64,000 nucleotides of DNA from Leisingera daeponensis (GTDB lineage: Bacteria > Pseudomonadota > Alphaproteobacteria > Rhodobacterales > Rhodobacteraceae). The position numbers and the translations under genes are program-made. The stretch covers positions 1 to 64,000 of the forward strand of contig NZ_JAHVJA010000015.1 in assembly GCF_019801465.1 (NCBI RefSeq), written 5' to 3'. This document shows, in pieces, positions 9,666-17,793 of this stretch. The notes beneath the pieces were generated by a model. It searched no databases, was not told the DNA's origin, and saw nothing but the letters and a program-made list of their open reading frames with translations. Position 1 is the stretch's first letter. The number at the start of each line of letters is the position of its first letter.

Positions 9666-10600
9666 TGGAATTTGCGCATACAGCCTGCCTGGGCGGCGGG
9701 GTCATCGGTGCCAGCTGGGCGGCGCTGTTTCTTGCCTCCGGCCGTTCCGTTGCCATGTTCGACCCGGCACCCGGCGCCGAAAAGGCGGTGCGCGATTATG
9801 TCGAGATGGCCTGGCCCGCATTGACGGAGCTTGGTCTGGCCGGTCACGGCAATCCTGACGCCCTCAGTTTTCACGACAGTGCCGCGCAGGCCGTGGCCGG
9901 TGCTGCCTTCGTGCAGGAGAACGTGCCCGAGCGCCTGCCCGTCAAACACGCCGTCTTTGCCGAAATCGAACGGGCTCTGGATGCTGAGGCCATCGTGGCC
10001 AGTTCGGCTTCGGGCCTGACATTGAGCCAGATGCAGGGCGGCTGGCAGGATCCCGCGCGGTTTGTGCTTGGCCATCCCTTCAATCCGCCGCACCTCATTC
10101 CTCTGGTGGAGGTTATGGGCAATGTCCGTACGCAGGACGGCGTTGCCGAGGCTGCCGAGCGGTTCTACCAAGCGGTTGGAAAGGTCACGATCCGCGTCAA
10201 CAAGGAAAAACCCGGCCACGTCGCCAACCGCCTGCAGGCCGCGATCTGGCGCGAGGCGATCAGCCTGGTGATGGAGGGGGTTGCCAGCGTCGAAGATGTC
10301 GACAAGGCTGTTTGGGCCGGACCCGGGCTGCGGTGGGCGGCCATGGGGCCGACCATGCTGTTCAACCTTGGCGCCGGCGAGGGCGGCCTGCGGGCTTTCT
10401 GCGACCATTTCAGCGATACATTCAACGGCTGGTGGGATGACCTTGGCCAAGTCCGGCTGAACGGTGAGGTCGCCGAAACCCTGATCAAGGGTGTCAGCGA
10501 GGAAGCGCGGGGGCAGACCCCGGCGGAACTGTCGGCCAGGCGCGATGCCCTGATCCTCGCGATGCAGAAGGCCACCGCCGCCCTGCGCGGCGGTGGCTGA
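9665..10600 (+). CDS. 3-hydroxyacyl-CoA dehydrogenase-fold enzyme, carnitine-3-dehydrogenase-like
   Basis: 311 residues from ATG 9665, which overlaps the preceding stop; an upstream in-frame start would lie inside the SDR gene. The N-terminus has a Rossmann dinucleotide site (CLGGGVIGASWAALFLASGR). The 3-hydroxyacyl-CoA dehydrogenase signature region GHPFNPPHLIPLVEVMG and the C-terminal helical domain follow. The length and motifs fit L-carnitine dehydrogenase and lambda-crystallin-type enzymes that oxidise a beta-hydroxy acid with NAD. The thioesterase fused or adjacent in many carnitine operons is missing. With the BKACE it forms a plausible beta-oxidation/cleavage pair: hydroxy acid to keto acid, then acetyl-CoA-dependent cleavage. 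Confidence 0.85.
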   Translation: MEFAHTACLGGGVIGASWAALFLASGRSVAMFDPAPGAEKAVRDYVEMAWPALTELGLAGHGNPDALSFHDSAAQAVAGAAFVQENVPERLPVKHAVFAEIERALDAEAIVASSASGLTLSQMQGGWQDPARFVLGHPFNPPHLIPLVEVMGNVRTQDGVAEAAERFYQAVGKVTIRVNKEKPGHVANRLQAAIWREAISLVMEGVASVEDVDKAVWAGPGLRWAAMGPTMLFNLGAGEGGLRAFCDHFSDTFNGWWDDLGQVRLNGEVAETLIKGVSEEARGQTPAELSARRDALILAMQKATAALRGGG

Positions 10601-10690
10601 AAACCACGCGAAGCGCATGCCGCCGGGTCTGCTGCCGCCGCCCTGACCGCCCGGCGGCATGAACCGCCGGGCAAAAATTGCGCCGGCCTG

Positions 10691-10719
10691 TGATCCAACT
10701 TTCACAGCGCAGCGTAACC
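10691..10719 (+). promoter_or_regulatory. sigmaE (RpoE) promoter of rpoE-chrR
   Basis: TGATCC (10691-10696), a 17-base spacer and GTAACC (10714-10719). The -35 sequence resembles that of RpoE-dependent promoters in Rhodobacter. The same hexamers and spacing occur twice more at 13517-13604, which supports the call. It predicts that the sigma factor activates its own gene, with transcription starting near 10726. Confidence 0.75.
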
Positions 10720-10799
10720 GGACTATGCTGACACTGAACATGGACAGTCCGCCCGGTGAAGACACTGTGCTTCGGGCATCCCCTGAGGGCAGAGCAGTA

Positions 10800-11354
10800 G
10801 TGTCAGAAGACCAAACCTTTTCACAGCTCACCGTCTGGCTGCTGGCGGTGCGCGATCACCGGGACCGGGAGGCCTTCGGTGACATGTTTGATTTTCTGGC
10901 GCCGCGGCTGAAGGGGTTTGTCATCCGCTGCGGCGCGCGGCCCGCGCTGGCGGAAGAGATCGTGCAGGATGTCATGCTCACCATCTGGCGCAAGGCGGCG
11001 CTGTTTGATCCGCACAAGGCGCAGGCGTCGGCCTGGATCTACCAGATCGCCCGCAACCGCCATATCGATATCATCCGCAAGGAACGCCGGCCGGTGCCCG
11101 ATGAGCTGGCAGAGGATCCCGGAACCGAACCCGATGCCAGCCAGGTTCTGGCGCTCGAGCAGGAGACCCTGCATCTGAAACAGGCCATCGCCCGCTTGCA
11201 GCCGGATCAGAGGGAGATGATCGAAAAGGCCTATATCGGCGACCTGACCCATCAGGAGATCAGCGCCCGGACGGGCCTGCCGCTGGGAACAGTCAAATCG
11301 CGCATCCGCCTTGGACTTGGGCGGCTGCGCAAGGAACTAAAAGGATTGCGTTGA
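10800..11354 (+). CDS. rpoE: ECF sigma factor RpoE (photo-oxidative stress)
   Basis: 184 residues from GTG 10800. GAGG lies 10-15 bases upstream, and this start gives the usual family length; in-frame ATGs at 10725 and 10740 would add 20-25 residues. Region 2 is seen in AEEIVQDVMLTIWRKAALFD with YQIARNRHIDIIRK, and region 4 in LTHQEISARTGLPLGTVKSR. It matches the ECF class paired with ChrR, which in Rhodobacter directs the singlet-oxygen response. The stop abuts the ATG of chrR directly. The downstream genes carry the same promoter pattern and are its likely regulon. Confidence 0.88.
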   Translation: MSEDQTFSQLTVWLLAVRDHRDREAFGDMFDFLAPRLKGFVIRCGARPALAEEIVQDVMLTIWRKAALFDPHKAQASAWIYQIARNRHIDIIRKERRPVPDELAEDPGTEPDASQVLALEQETLHLKQAIARLQPDQREMIEKAYIGDLTHQEISARTGLPLGTVKSRIRLGLGRLRKELKGLR

Positions 11355-11990
11355 ATGCCTGCAATCACACATCACATCCCCGACCCGATGATCGCGGCCT
11401 ATGCGGCGGGCAGCCTGCCGCATGCTTTTTCCCTGGTTGTCGCCAGCCACCTGTCGCTGTGCCGCGACTGCCGGGCCGCGCTTGGCGCGCATCAGGCGGT
11501 TGGCGGCGCGCTGCTGGAGGAGGCCGCCGCCGTGGCGATGTCGCAGGACGCGAAATCGAACCTGATGGCGCAGCTGGATGAGCCTGCAGCGCCCGAGCCG
11601 GTCTATGACGCCAGCGGCATCTATCCGGGGCCGGTGATGCAGTCGCTGAAGGGGCGGCCGCCGCGCTGGAAAACACTGGGTATGGGGGTCAGGCAGAACA
11701 TCCTGTTCGAGGATGATCTGGGTTCCGCCCGGCTGCTGTACATCCCTGGGGGACAGGCGGTGCCGGATCACAGCCACAACGGGTTGGAGCTGACGCTGGT
11801 GCTGCAGGGCAGTTTCAGCGACGAGACCGGGCGCTTTGGTGTCGGCGACGTTGAAATCGGCGATGAGACGCTGGAGCACACGCCGGTTGCGGACGCGGGC
11901 GATCCCTGCATTTGCCTGGCTGCGACCGATGCGCCGCTGCGTTTCAAAGCCTTCATGCCGCGCCTCTTGCAGCCCTTGTTCCGGATCTGA
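11355..11990 (+). CDS. chrR: ChrR-type zinc anti-sigma factor
   Basis: 211 residues. The N-terminal anti-sigma domain has the zinc site H...H-x3-C-x2-C (His in THHIPD, then SHLSLCRDCRAALGAH). It holds RpoE inactive until singlet oxygen or organic peroxide triggers its turnover. The C-terminal cupin domain (PGGQAVPDHSHNGLELTLVL, followed by GDEAL-like GDETLEHTPV) is the sensing half of ChrR. The gene follows rpoE with no gap, and translation is probably coupled. A GC-rich hairpin lies straight after its stop. Confidence 0.9.
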   Translation: MPAITHHIPDPMIAAYAAGSLPHAFSLVVASHLSLCRDCRAALGAHQAVGGALLEEAAAVAMSQDAKSNLMAQLDEPAAPEPVYDASGIYPGPVMQSLKGRPPRWKTLGMGVRQNILFEDDLGSARLLYIPGGQAVPDHSHNGLELTLVLQGSFSDETGRFGVGDVEIGDETLEHTPVADAGDPCICLAATDAPLRFKAFMPRLLQPLFRI

Positions 11991-12008
11991 CCGGGGCCGT
12001 CGCCCCGG
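11991..12008. terminator. hairpin between convergent genes
   Basis: CCGGGGC, loop CGTC, GCCCCGG: a perfect 7-bp stem with a tetraloop directly after the chrR stop and before the convergent SDR gene. There is no T-tract, so it is either a weak terminator or a transcript-end barrier. Confidence 0.4.
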
Positions 12009-12016
12009 CGGCGGAC

Positions 12017-12742
12017 CTACTTGCCGCGGTAGACCAGCCAATCGGGCAGCAGGCTGAACGCCTTGATCGCATAGGAAAACGGCCGCGGGAAATCCGTCCG
12101 GAACCGGCGCGACCGCATGGCGTCGACCACATGCCCGGCGGCCGCCTCCGGTGTCATCAGTTGCGGCATCTTAAAGCTGTTCTTGTCTGTCAGCCGGGTC
12201 TTGATGAAGCCGGGGTTTATCACGCGGACGGTGACGCCGCTGCCCTTCAGATCATGCCGCATGGTTTCCGCCAGGCTGATCAGCGCCGCCTTGCTGGCGC
12301 CATAGCCGATCGAGGCAGGCAAGCCCCGGTACCCGGCCAGCGAGCCGACCAGCGTGATATCGCCCCGGCCCGCCGCGATGAAACCGGGCAGCACCTGCCC
12401 CAGCACCCGCAGCGCGCCGGCGAAGTTCACGTCGCTCATCGCCAGCACCGCGGCGCTGTCCCAGGCTTGAGTGCGCATCGGCTCATAGGTGCCTGCGTTG
12501 TAGATGATGCCATCCACCGGCCCGGCCTGCTGCGCGGCCTGCCGGACCGACTGCATGTCGGTCACGTCCACCGGCACCGCTCTTGCCCCGCGCAGTTCCG
12601 CCGCCAGCGCCTCCAGCGCTTCAGCCGAGCGCGCCGACAGGATCAGCCGCGCCCCTTCGCGGTCGAGCTGCCGGGCGACTTCGCGGCCCAGCCCGTGGCT
12701 GGCGCCGACCAGCCAGAAGGTCTTGCCTGCAAACCGCGTCAC
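12017..12742 (-). CDS. SDR family oxidoreductase of the sigmaE regulon
   Basis: 241 residues, GTG start at 12742 four bases after the stop of the upstream DUF1365 gene. Short-chain dehydrogenase with VGASHGLGREVARQL, YNAGTYEP, the Y-x3-K in IGYGASKAALISLAETM and VINPGFIKT. The C-terminus has a hydrophobic/basic tail (AIKAFSLLPDWLVYRGK) that could be membrane-associated. Genes of this kind sit in the RpoE-controlled cluster of Rhodobacter sphaeroides next to the CFA-like methyltransferase. Lipid modification is a reasonable guess, but the substrate is unknown. Confidence 0.85.
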   Translation of the reverse strand: MTRFAGKTFWLVGASHGLGREVARQLDREGARLILSARSAEALEALAAELRGARAVPVDVTDMQSVRQAAQQAGPVDGIIYNAGTYEPMRTQAWDSAAVLAMSDVNFAGALRVLGQVLPGFIAAGRGDITLVGSLAGYRGLPASIGYGASKAALISLAETMRHDLKGSGVTVRVINPGFIKTRLTDKNSFKMPQLMTPEAAAGHVVDAMRSRRFRTDFPRPFSYAIKAFSLLPDWLVYRGK

Positions 12743-12746
12743 GCGC

Positions 12747-13511
12747 CTAACCTTTCGAAAAAGTTGAACTGTTTGAAATCAGCGGCTCCGGCGGCGCGGG
12801 CTTTTTCAGGAAGGGCGCGCGCTTGATCCACAGCTTCAGTGCCTGCCAGTAGATCAGCGCCACCACCCGCGCCGCGCCCAGCGGTCGGCGCAGCGCGGCG
12901 CGCGCCAGCCCGCCGGCGGTGGCAGGCCGGCGCAGGCCGTTCAGCGTGGCCAGCACGCCCTCGGCCCCGTTGGTGTAGTAAATCCGGATGTTGAAGGCGT
13001 GCTCGGTCATTCCGAAATTGAAGCGGTAGCACCCGGCCACCTGCTGGAACGGCGAGACATGCATCAGCTTCTCCGCCTCGATCACCTCGCTTTGCCGGAT
13101 CGGACGGAAATCGGGATGCGCCGCGAAATAGCAGTGGCGGTGGCCGAAAGTGTTGTTCACCTCGGCGATGAAGGCGCGCGGGCTGCCGTCCCTGACCGCG
13201 ATCCAGAAGCTGACAGGGTTGAAGTGGAACCACAGGAAGCTGGGCTGGGTCAGCAGCAGCAGCTCTGCGCCCTCCAGCGCGAAGCCGCGCCGTTCCAGCT
13301 CCGCGCGGAACCAGGCGATGCCGCGCCCCTTGCCGCGGGGGCCGCCGTGGCGGCGGTCATGGACCGAGAACAGGTTGAAGCGGTTGCGCGACAGCAGCGG
13401 CGGCGCGCCGCGGGTCATGTCGGTCAGGATGAAATCCACCCCGTAGCGAAAAGCGTTCTTCAGACGCCCCCGGCGCGCGTGAATGGTCTGGGCTGCAACA
13501 TGTTCGATCAT
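12747..13511 (-). CDS. DUF1365 family protein
   Basis: 254 residues from ATG 13511. Features of DUF1365 are FRYGVDFILTDM near the N-terminus, RGIAWFRAELERRG, LTQPSFLWFHFNPVSFWIAV and EVNNTFGHRHCYF. The family has no solved catalytic role here. It almost always lies beside an FAD amine-oxidase-like protein and a CFA-type methyltransferase, as it does in this locus, and takes part in lipid metabolism. The start codon falls about 7 bases from the -10 element of a sigmaE-type promoter, so the mRNA may be leaderless. It is co-transcribed with the SDR gene. Confidence 0.88.
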   Translation of the reverse strand: MIEHVAAQTIHARRGRLKNAFRYGVDFILTDMTRGAPPLLSRNRFNLFSVHDRRHGGPRGKGRGIAWFRAELERRGFALEGAELLLLTQPSFLWFHFNPVSFWIAVRDGSPRAFIAEVNNTFGHRHCYFAAHPDFRPIRQSEVIEAEKLMHVSPFQQVAGCYRFNFGMTEHAFNIRIYYTNGAEGVLATLNGLRRPATAGGLARAALRRPLGAARVVALIYWQALKLWIKRAPFLKKPAPPEPLISNSSTFSKG

Positions 13512-13516
13512 GCAAC

Positions 13517-13545
13517 GGATACGCGCGCACCTTCGCCCCGGATCA
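13517..13545 (-). promoter_or_regulatory. sigmaE (RpoE) promoter of the DUF1365-SDR operon
   Basis: On the minus strand TGATCC (13545-13540), a 17-base spacer and GTATCC (13522-13517). The pattern and spacing are the same as at rpoE. The predicted start of transcription, 13510-13511, coincides with the ATG of the DUF1365 gene. Confidence 0.75.
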
Positions 13546-13575
13546 CCGGCACGCACCGTTTTATCGGGAAAAATG

Positions 13576-13604
13576 TGATCCGCGTTCCTGCCTGCGGCGT
13601 ATCC
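13576..13604 (+). promoter_or_regulatory. sigmaE (RpoE) promoter of the FAD-CFA-photolyase operon
   Basis: TGATCC (13576-13581), a 17-base spacer and GTATCC (13599-13604). The expected transcript begins near 13611, 24 bases before the FAD-protein ATG. It stands back to back with the divergent promoter at 13517-13545, 30 bases apart. Confidence 0.75.
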
Positions 13605-13634
13605 GGTCCGAACAACAGCAAGGAAAGCCGTCGC

Positions 13635-14984
13635 ATGCTGGATCAAACACAGGGGCCACGCCGCAAGATCGCCATCGTGGGAGGCGGCATTTCCGGGCTG
13701 TCCGCCGCCTATTACCTGGCTGGCACACATGACGTCACCCTGTTCGAGGCCGCGCCCCGTCTCGGCGGCCATGCGCGCACCGTGATGGCAGGCAAGACCG
13801 GCGACCAGCCGGTCGATACCGGCTTCATCGTTTTCAACTACGCCACCTACCCATACCTGACCCGCCTGTTCCGCGAGCTGGACGTGCCGGTGATCAAGAG
13901 CGAGATGAGCTTTTGCGCCAGCATCGACGACGGCCGCCTGGAGTACGGGCTGAACAGTCTGCGCATGCTGACGGCCCAGAAGCGCAACCTGGTGCGGCCG
14001 CAATTCCACAAGATGGTCGCCGATATCGTGCGCTTCGGCAAACGGGCCGAGGCCGCCGCCACAGATGACGACAAGACCATCGGCGAGCTGGTGACGGAGC
14101 TGGGCCTCGGCAGCTGGTTCCGCAACCACTACCTGCTGCCGATGTGCGGTGCGATCTGGTCGACCCCGGTCACCGACGTCGATGCCTTCCCGGCCCAATC
14201 GCTGGTCCGCTTCTTCCGCAACCACGCGCTGCTGGCGGGCACCGGCAAGCATCAGTGGTGGACGGTCAAGGGCGGCAGCATCGAATACGTCCACCGTCTG
14301 GAGGCCGCGCTGATTGCCCGCGGCTGCGTGATCCGCACCGCCAGCCCGGTGCAGCGCGTTGTCCGCACTGCGGGCGGTGTTTCGGTGCAGGCGCAGGGCG
14401 CCGAAGCGCAGGTTTTTGACGATATCATCCTTGCCTGCCACTCCGATCAGGCGCTGGCGGTCCTGGGCGCGGATGCCACCCCGTCCGAAGCCGCGGCGCT
14501 GGGGGCGATCCGCTACCAGCCGAACACGGCGGTGCTGCACTGCGACGAAGGCCAGATGCCCAGGCGGCGCAGCTGCTGGTCCAGCTGGGCCTACCGCAGC
14601 CAAAACGGCGGCGTCGGCGTCACCTACTGGATGAACCGGCTGCAAAGCATCCCGGAAAGCGATCCGCTGTTTGTCACCCTGAATCCCTCGCGCCCCATCC
14701 CGGCTGAGAAAATCTATGACCGGGTGGAGTTCTCACACCCAATTTTCGACAAGGCCGCCCTGCGGGCGCAGCGCCAGATCCGGGCGATGCAGGGCGAGAA
14801 CAGCACCTGGTTTGCCGGCGCCTACAACCGGCATGGCTTTCACGAAGACGGCATCGCCAGCGCCATGCGGATTGTCCGTATGATGAATTCTCTCACCCCT
14901 TTCCCGGCCAAAGGAACAGATCATGGCATTCACGGACAAAGCCCTTCAGTTGCAATTCCTGACGGCCTGCGCGCGACTGCGTGA
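13635..14984 (+). CDS. NAD(P)/FAD-dependent amine-oxidase-like protein
   Basis: 449 residues from ATG 13635. The N-terminal FAD-binding site is KIAIVGGGISGLSAAYYLAG, then FEAAPRLGGHARTV and DTGFIVFNYATYPYLTRLF. The family (COG2907-like) accompanies DUF1365 and CFA-type methyltransferases and acts on fatty-acyl chains of membrane lipids. In Rhodobacter the RpoE-controlled genes of this cluster have been tied to methylated and furan fatty acids; assigning this protein to a given step is inference. The C-terminus runs 62 bases into the next gene, a long overlap. The first gene of a probable six-gene operon to 19914. Confidence 0.85.
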   Translation: MLDQTQGPRRKIAIVGGGISGLSAAYYLAGTHDVTLFEAAPRLGGHARTVMAGKTGDQPVDTGFIVFNYATYPYLTRLFRELDVPVIKSEMSFCASIDDGRLEYGLNSLRMLTAQKRNLVRPQFHKMVADIVRFGKRAEAAATDDDKTIGELVTELGLGSWFRNHYLLPMCGAIWSTPVTDVDAFPAQSLVRFFRNHALLAGTGKHQWWTVKGGSIEYVHRLEAALIARGCVIRTASPVQRVVRTAGGVSVQAQGAEAQVFDDIILACHSDQALAVLGADATPSEAAALGAIRYQPNTAVLHCDEGQMPRRRSCWSSWAYRSQNGGVGVTYWMNRLQSIPESDPLFVTLNPSRPIPAEKIYDRVEFSHPIFDKAALRAQRQIRAMQGENSTWFAGAYNRHGFHEDGIASAMRIVRMMNSLTPFPAKGTDHGIHGQSPSVAIPDGLRATA

Positions 14985-16080
14985 GGGCCGCCTGACGCTG
15001 CGCACCCCCGACGGCGCGCGCTATGAATTCGGCGACCGCGGGCCCGAGGCCGAAATGCAGATCAACGACTGGGCCGCGGTCCCGGCGATGGCGGCGCACG
15101 GCCAGGTTGGGCTGGGCGAGGCCTATGTGCAGGGCCTGTGGGACACGCCGTCGGTCGAGGGGCTGATGCGGCTGGCAATGCAGAACCGCGAGCATCTGGG
15201 AAACTATGATAAGGCCAGCCCGCTGAACCGCGCCAAATTCCGCATCGTCGACACGCTGCTGCGCGCCAACTCCAAGCGTGGCGCCCGCCGGAACATCCGC
15301 GCGCATTATGATGTGGGAAATGAGTTTTACCAGCTGTGGCTGGACGACGGCATGACCTATTCGTCCGGCCTGTTCGGCGCGGAGGGCGATGATCTGGCGC
15401 AGGCGCAGACCCGCAAGATCGCCCGCATCCTGTCGCGGCTGGGCGAAGGCGAGCGGGTGCTGGAGATCGGCTGCGGCTGGGGCGGCTTTGCTGAGCAGGC
15501 CAGCGCCGAGGGCCGCGACGTGACCGGCGTCACCATCTCGCGCAACCAGCACAGCTATGCCGAGAGCCGCCTGGACGGGCGCGCCGACATCCAGCTGCGC
15601 GACTACCGCGATATTGGCGGCAAATTCGACAACATCGTCTCGATCGAGATGATCGAAGCGGTGGGCGAGCGCTACTGGCCCAGTTATTTCGCCAAGCTGA
15701 AAGACAGCCTGGCCGAAGGCGGCCGGGTGCTGCTGCAGGCGATCACGGTGCGGGATGATTTCTTTCAGACCTACCGGACTTCTTCGGATTACATCCGCCA
15801 GTATGTCTTTCCCGGCGGCATGCTGCTGTCCGATCAGGTGATCGCGCAGCAGGCCAGGTCGGCGGGGCTGCAGGTGGCAGACAGTTTCGCCTTCGGCGGG
15901 GACTATGCCCGCACCTGCCGGATCTGGGCCGAGCGTCTGGCGGCGCAAAAGCGCCGGATCATGGATCTGGGCTATGGCGAGGCCTTCTTCCGCAACTGGC
16001 AGTACTACCTGGAGATCTGCGCTGCCTCCTTTGCCATCGGCCACACCAATGTTGTGCAGGTGGAACTGGCCCATGCGTAA
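14923..16080 (+). CDS. cyclopropane-fatty-acid-synthase-type SAM methyltransferase
   Basis: 385 residues. The SAM-binding site is LEIGCGWGGFAEQA, preceded by the CFA hallmark HYDVGNEFYQLWLDDGMTYS and followed by IVSIEMIEAVGERYW and YVFPGGMLLS. Enzymes of this family transfer a methylene or methyl group from S-adenosylmethionine to the double bond of phospholipid acyl chains. In the RpoE regulon of Rhodobacter a member is linked to methylated/furan fatty acids that protect against singlet oxygen. AAAGGAAC precedes ATG 14923 inside the end of the FAD gene. Whether the product is a ring or a methyl branch cannot be decided here. Confidence 0.9.
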   Translation: MAFTDKALQLQFLTACARLREGRLTLRTPDGARYEFGDRGPEAEMQINDWAAVPAMAAHGQVGLGEAYVQGLWDTPSVEGLMRLAMQNREHLGNYDKASPLNRAKFRIVDTLLRANSKRGARRNIRAHYDVGNEFYQLWLDDGMTYSSGLFGAEGDDLAQAQTRKIARILSRLGEGERVLEIGCGWGGFAEQASAEGRDVTGVTISRNQHSYAESRLDGRADIQLRDYRDIGGKFDNIVSIEMIEAVGERYWPSYFAKLKDSLAEGGRVLLQAITVRDDFFQTYRTSSDYIRQYVFPGGMLLSDQVIAQQARSAGLQVADSFAFGGDYARTCRIWAERLAAQKRRIMDLGYGEAFFRNWQYYLEICAASFAIGHTNVVQVELAHA

Positions 16081-16564
16081 GCTGCTCCTGACCCTCTGCC
16101 TGCTGGCGGTTCCGGCGGTCGGCTTTGCCTCTCCGGTTCAATCGCTGCTGCCGGGAGCCGAACAGCGCGGCGCGGCGACCTTCCGGCTGTTGGGCCTCCC
16201 GGTCTATCAGGCGCGGCTGTTCACCCGCGGCGGCGCACCGCTGGACTGGGGTCAGGATTTCGCGCTTGAGCTCACCTACCAGCGAAAGCTGAGCCAGACC
16301 GATCTGGTCGAGACCACCCTGCGCGAAATGCGGCGGCTCGGCCAGGCCGCGCCGGACCGCGCCCGGTTCGAGGCCTGCTTCCAGGGCGTTGCCCCCGGCG
16401 ATCGCTATCTGGCGGTCAGCGAAGGTCCGGACCGGATCCGCTTTCTGCGCAATGGCCGCAGCGCCTGCACCCTGTCCCAGCCGGGGATCAAGCGCGGCTT
16501 CATGTCGATCTTTGTGGGCCCCAACAGCCGCTCGCCCCGCTTCACCCGCGCGCTGCTGGGCTGA
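16073..16564 (+). CDS. chalcone-isomerase-like periplasmic protein
   Basis: 163 residues from ATG 16073, overlapping the previous stop by 8 bases. A signal peptide (MRKLLLTLCLLAVPAVGFAS) is followed by a chalcone-isomerase-like fold: GAATFRLLGLPVYQARLFT, LELTYQRKLSQTDLVETTL and FMSIFVGPNSRSP. Bacterial members of this family are thought to bind fatty acids and lack flavonoid activity. This fits a lipid-modifying operon, and the protein probably acts outside the inner membrane. Enzymatic function is not established. Confidence 0.8.
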   Translation: MRKLLLTLCLLAVPAVGFASPVQSLLPGAEQRGAATFRLLGLPVYQARLFTRGGAPLDWGQDFALELTYQRKLSQTDLVETTLREMRRLGQAAPDRARFEACFQGVAPGDRYLAVSEGPDRIRFLRNGRSACTLSQPGIKRGFMSIFVGPNSRSPRFTRALLG

Positions 16565-16566
16565 GG

Positions 16567-17793
16567 ATGCTGTATCCCCGGGTCAGCCTCTATGCGATGA
16601 TGCTCGCCTCGGCGGGGATCCCGCTGTATATTCACCTGCCGCAGTTTGCCTCGGTGAACCTCGGGATCGGGCTGGGCGCGCTCGGCGGCATCCTGCTGGC
16701 CATCCGCCTGTTCGACCTTGTGCAGGATCCGCTGATCGGCTGGGCCATCGACCGCTGGCCGCAGATGCAGCCGTGGTTCGCGCTGGCGGCTGCTGGCGGG
16801 CTGGCGATCGGATTTCCGCTGCTGTTCGGGCTGACGGCGGGGCCGCTGGCGGTGGCGAAACTGGTGCTGGTCCTGCTCCTGCTGTTTTCGGCCTACAGTC
16901 TGGGCATGATCCTGCTGTACGGCCGCAGCGCCACGCTGGCCAAGCAGTCCACCCCGCGAGAACTTCTGACACTGGCGGCCTTCCGCGAAGCGGGGATGCT
17001 GAGCGGCGTGATCTTTGCGGCCATCGCACCGGCGGTGCTGGTGGCACTCGGGGCCGCAGGTCAAGGCTACGCGGTCTTTGGTCTGGTGCTTGGGGTCTTT
17101 GCCCTGTTCACCGCGGCGGCGACCCGGCCGGTCTGGAGGCGCCCGGCGGTCACCGGCCAGCCGTTGTCAGCCATGGCCCTGGCACAGGCCGGGGCGCTGC
17201 GCCTGCTGACGCTCGCGGTGCTGAACAGCTTGCCGGTGGCGCTGACCTCCACCCTGTTTCTGTTCTTTGTCGAGGACCGCCTGCAGCTCGCGGGCTACGC
17301 CGGGCCGCTGCTGGTTCTGTTTTTCCTCTGCGCCGGCTTGAGCGTGCCGCTGTGGGCGCGCCTCAGCCGGCGGATCGGGGCGAAGCAGACGCTGCTCATC
17401 GCCATGCCGCTGGCGATCGCCAGCTTTGCCGGCGCCGCGGCGCTGGGTCCGGGCGGCCTGCCGGGGTTTGCCCTGATCTGCGCGGTCTCGGGTGCCACGC
17501 TTGGCGCTGACATGGTGCTGCTGCCCGCGATGTTCAGCATCGCGCTGACCCGCGCAGGCCTCAATGCCTCTGCCGCCTTCGGCATCTGGTCCTTTGCGGG
17601 CAAGCTGGCGCTGGCGCTGGCCGCCGCGCTGGCGCTGCCGCTTTTGCAGCAGCAGGGGTTCCGGCCCGGAGCGGACAACAGCCCGCAGGCGCTGCGCGCC
17701 CTTGCCCTGTCCTATGCGGTTCTGCCCTGCATCCTGAAAACCGCCGCCTTCGCCTTTGCCCTGACCCTGCCATCCGAAAGAGCAACAGCATGA
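16567..17793 (+). CDS. MFS transporter, GPH/MelB-like
   Basis: 408 residues, strongly hydrophobic with about 12 membrane segments. The motif RLFDLVQDPLIGWAIDRWP near residue 45 is typical of the glycoside-pentoside-hexuronide:cation symporter type. It begins 3 bases after the preceding stop and overlaps the next gene by 4. A counterpart lies in the RpoE-controlled cluster of Rhodobacter. Its cargo is unknown; given the neighbours it could move a lipid or lipid precursor. Confidence 0.85.
   Translation: MLYPRVSLYAMMLASAGIPLYIHLPQFASVNLGIGLGALGGILLAIRLFDLVQDPLIGWAIDRWPQMQPWFALAAAGGLAIGFPLLFGLTAGPLAVAKLVLVLLLLFSAYSLGMILLYGRSATLAKQSTPRELLTLAAFREAGMLSGVIFAAIAPAVLVALGAAGQGYAVFGLVLGVFALFTAAATRPVWRRPAVTGQPLSAMALAQAGALRLLTLAVLNSLPVALTSTLFLFFVEDRLQLAGYAGPLLVLFFLCAGLSVPLWARLSRRIGAKQTLLIAMPLAIASFAGAAALGPGGLPGFALICAVSGATLGADMVLLPAMFSIALTRAGLNASAAFGIWSFAGKLALALAAALALPLLQQQGFRPGADNSPQALRALALSYAVLPCILKTAAFAFALTLPSERATA

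Noticed and set aside
12747-14645. Very long minus-strand frame extending the DUF1365 gene upstream
   Set aside because: The family match begins at the ATG at 13511; the upstream part is antisense to the FAD protein and lies beyond the sigmaE promoter.
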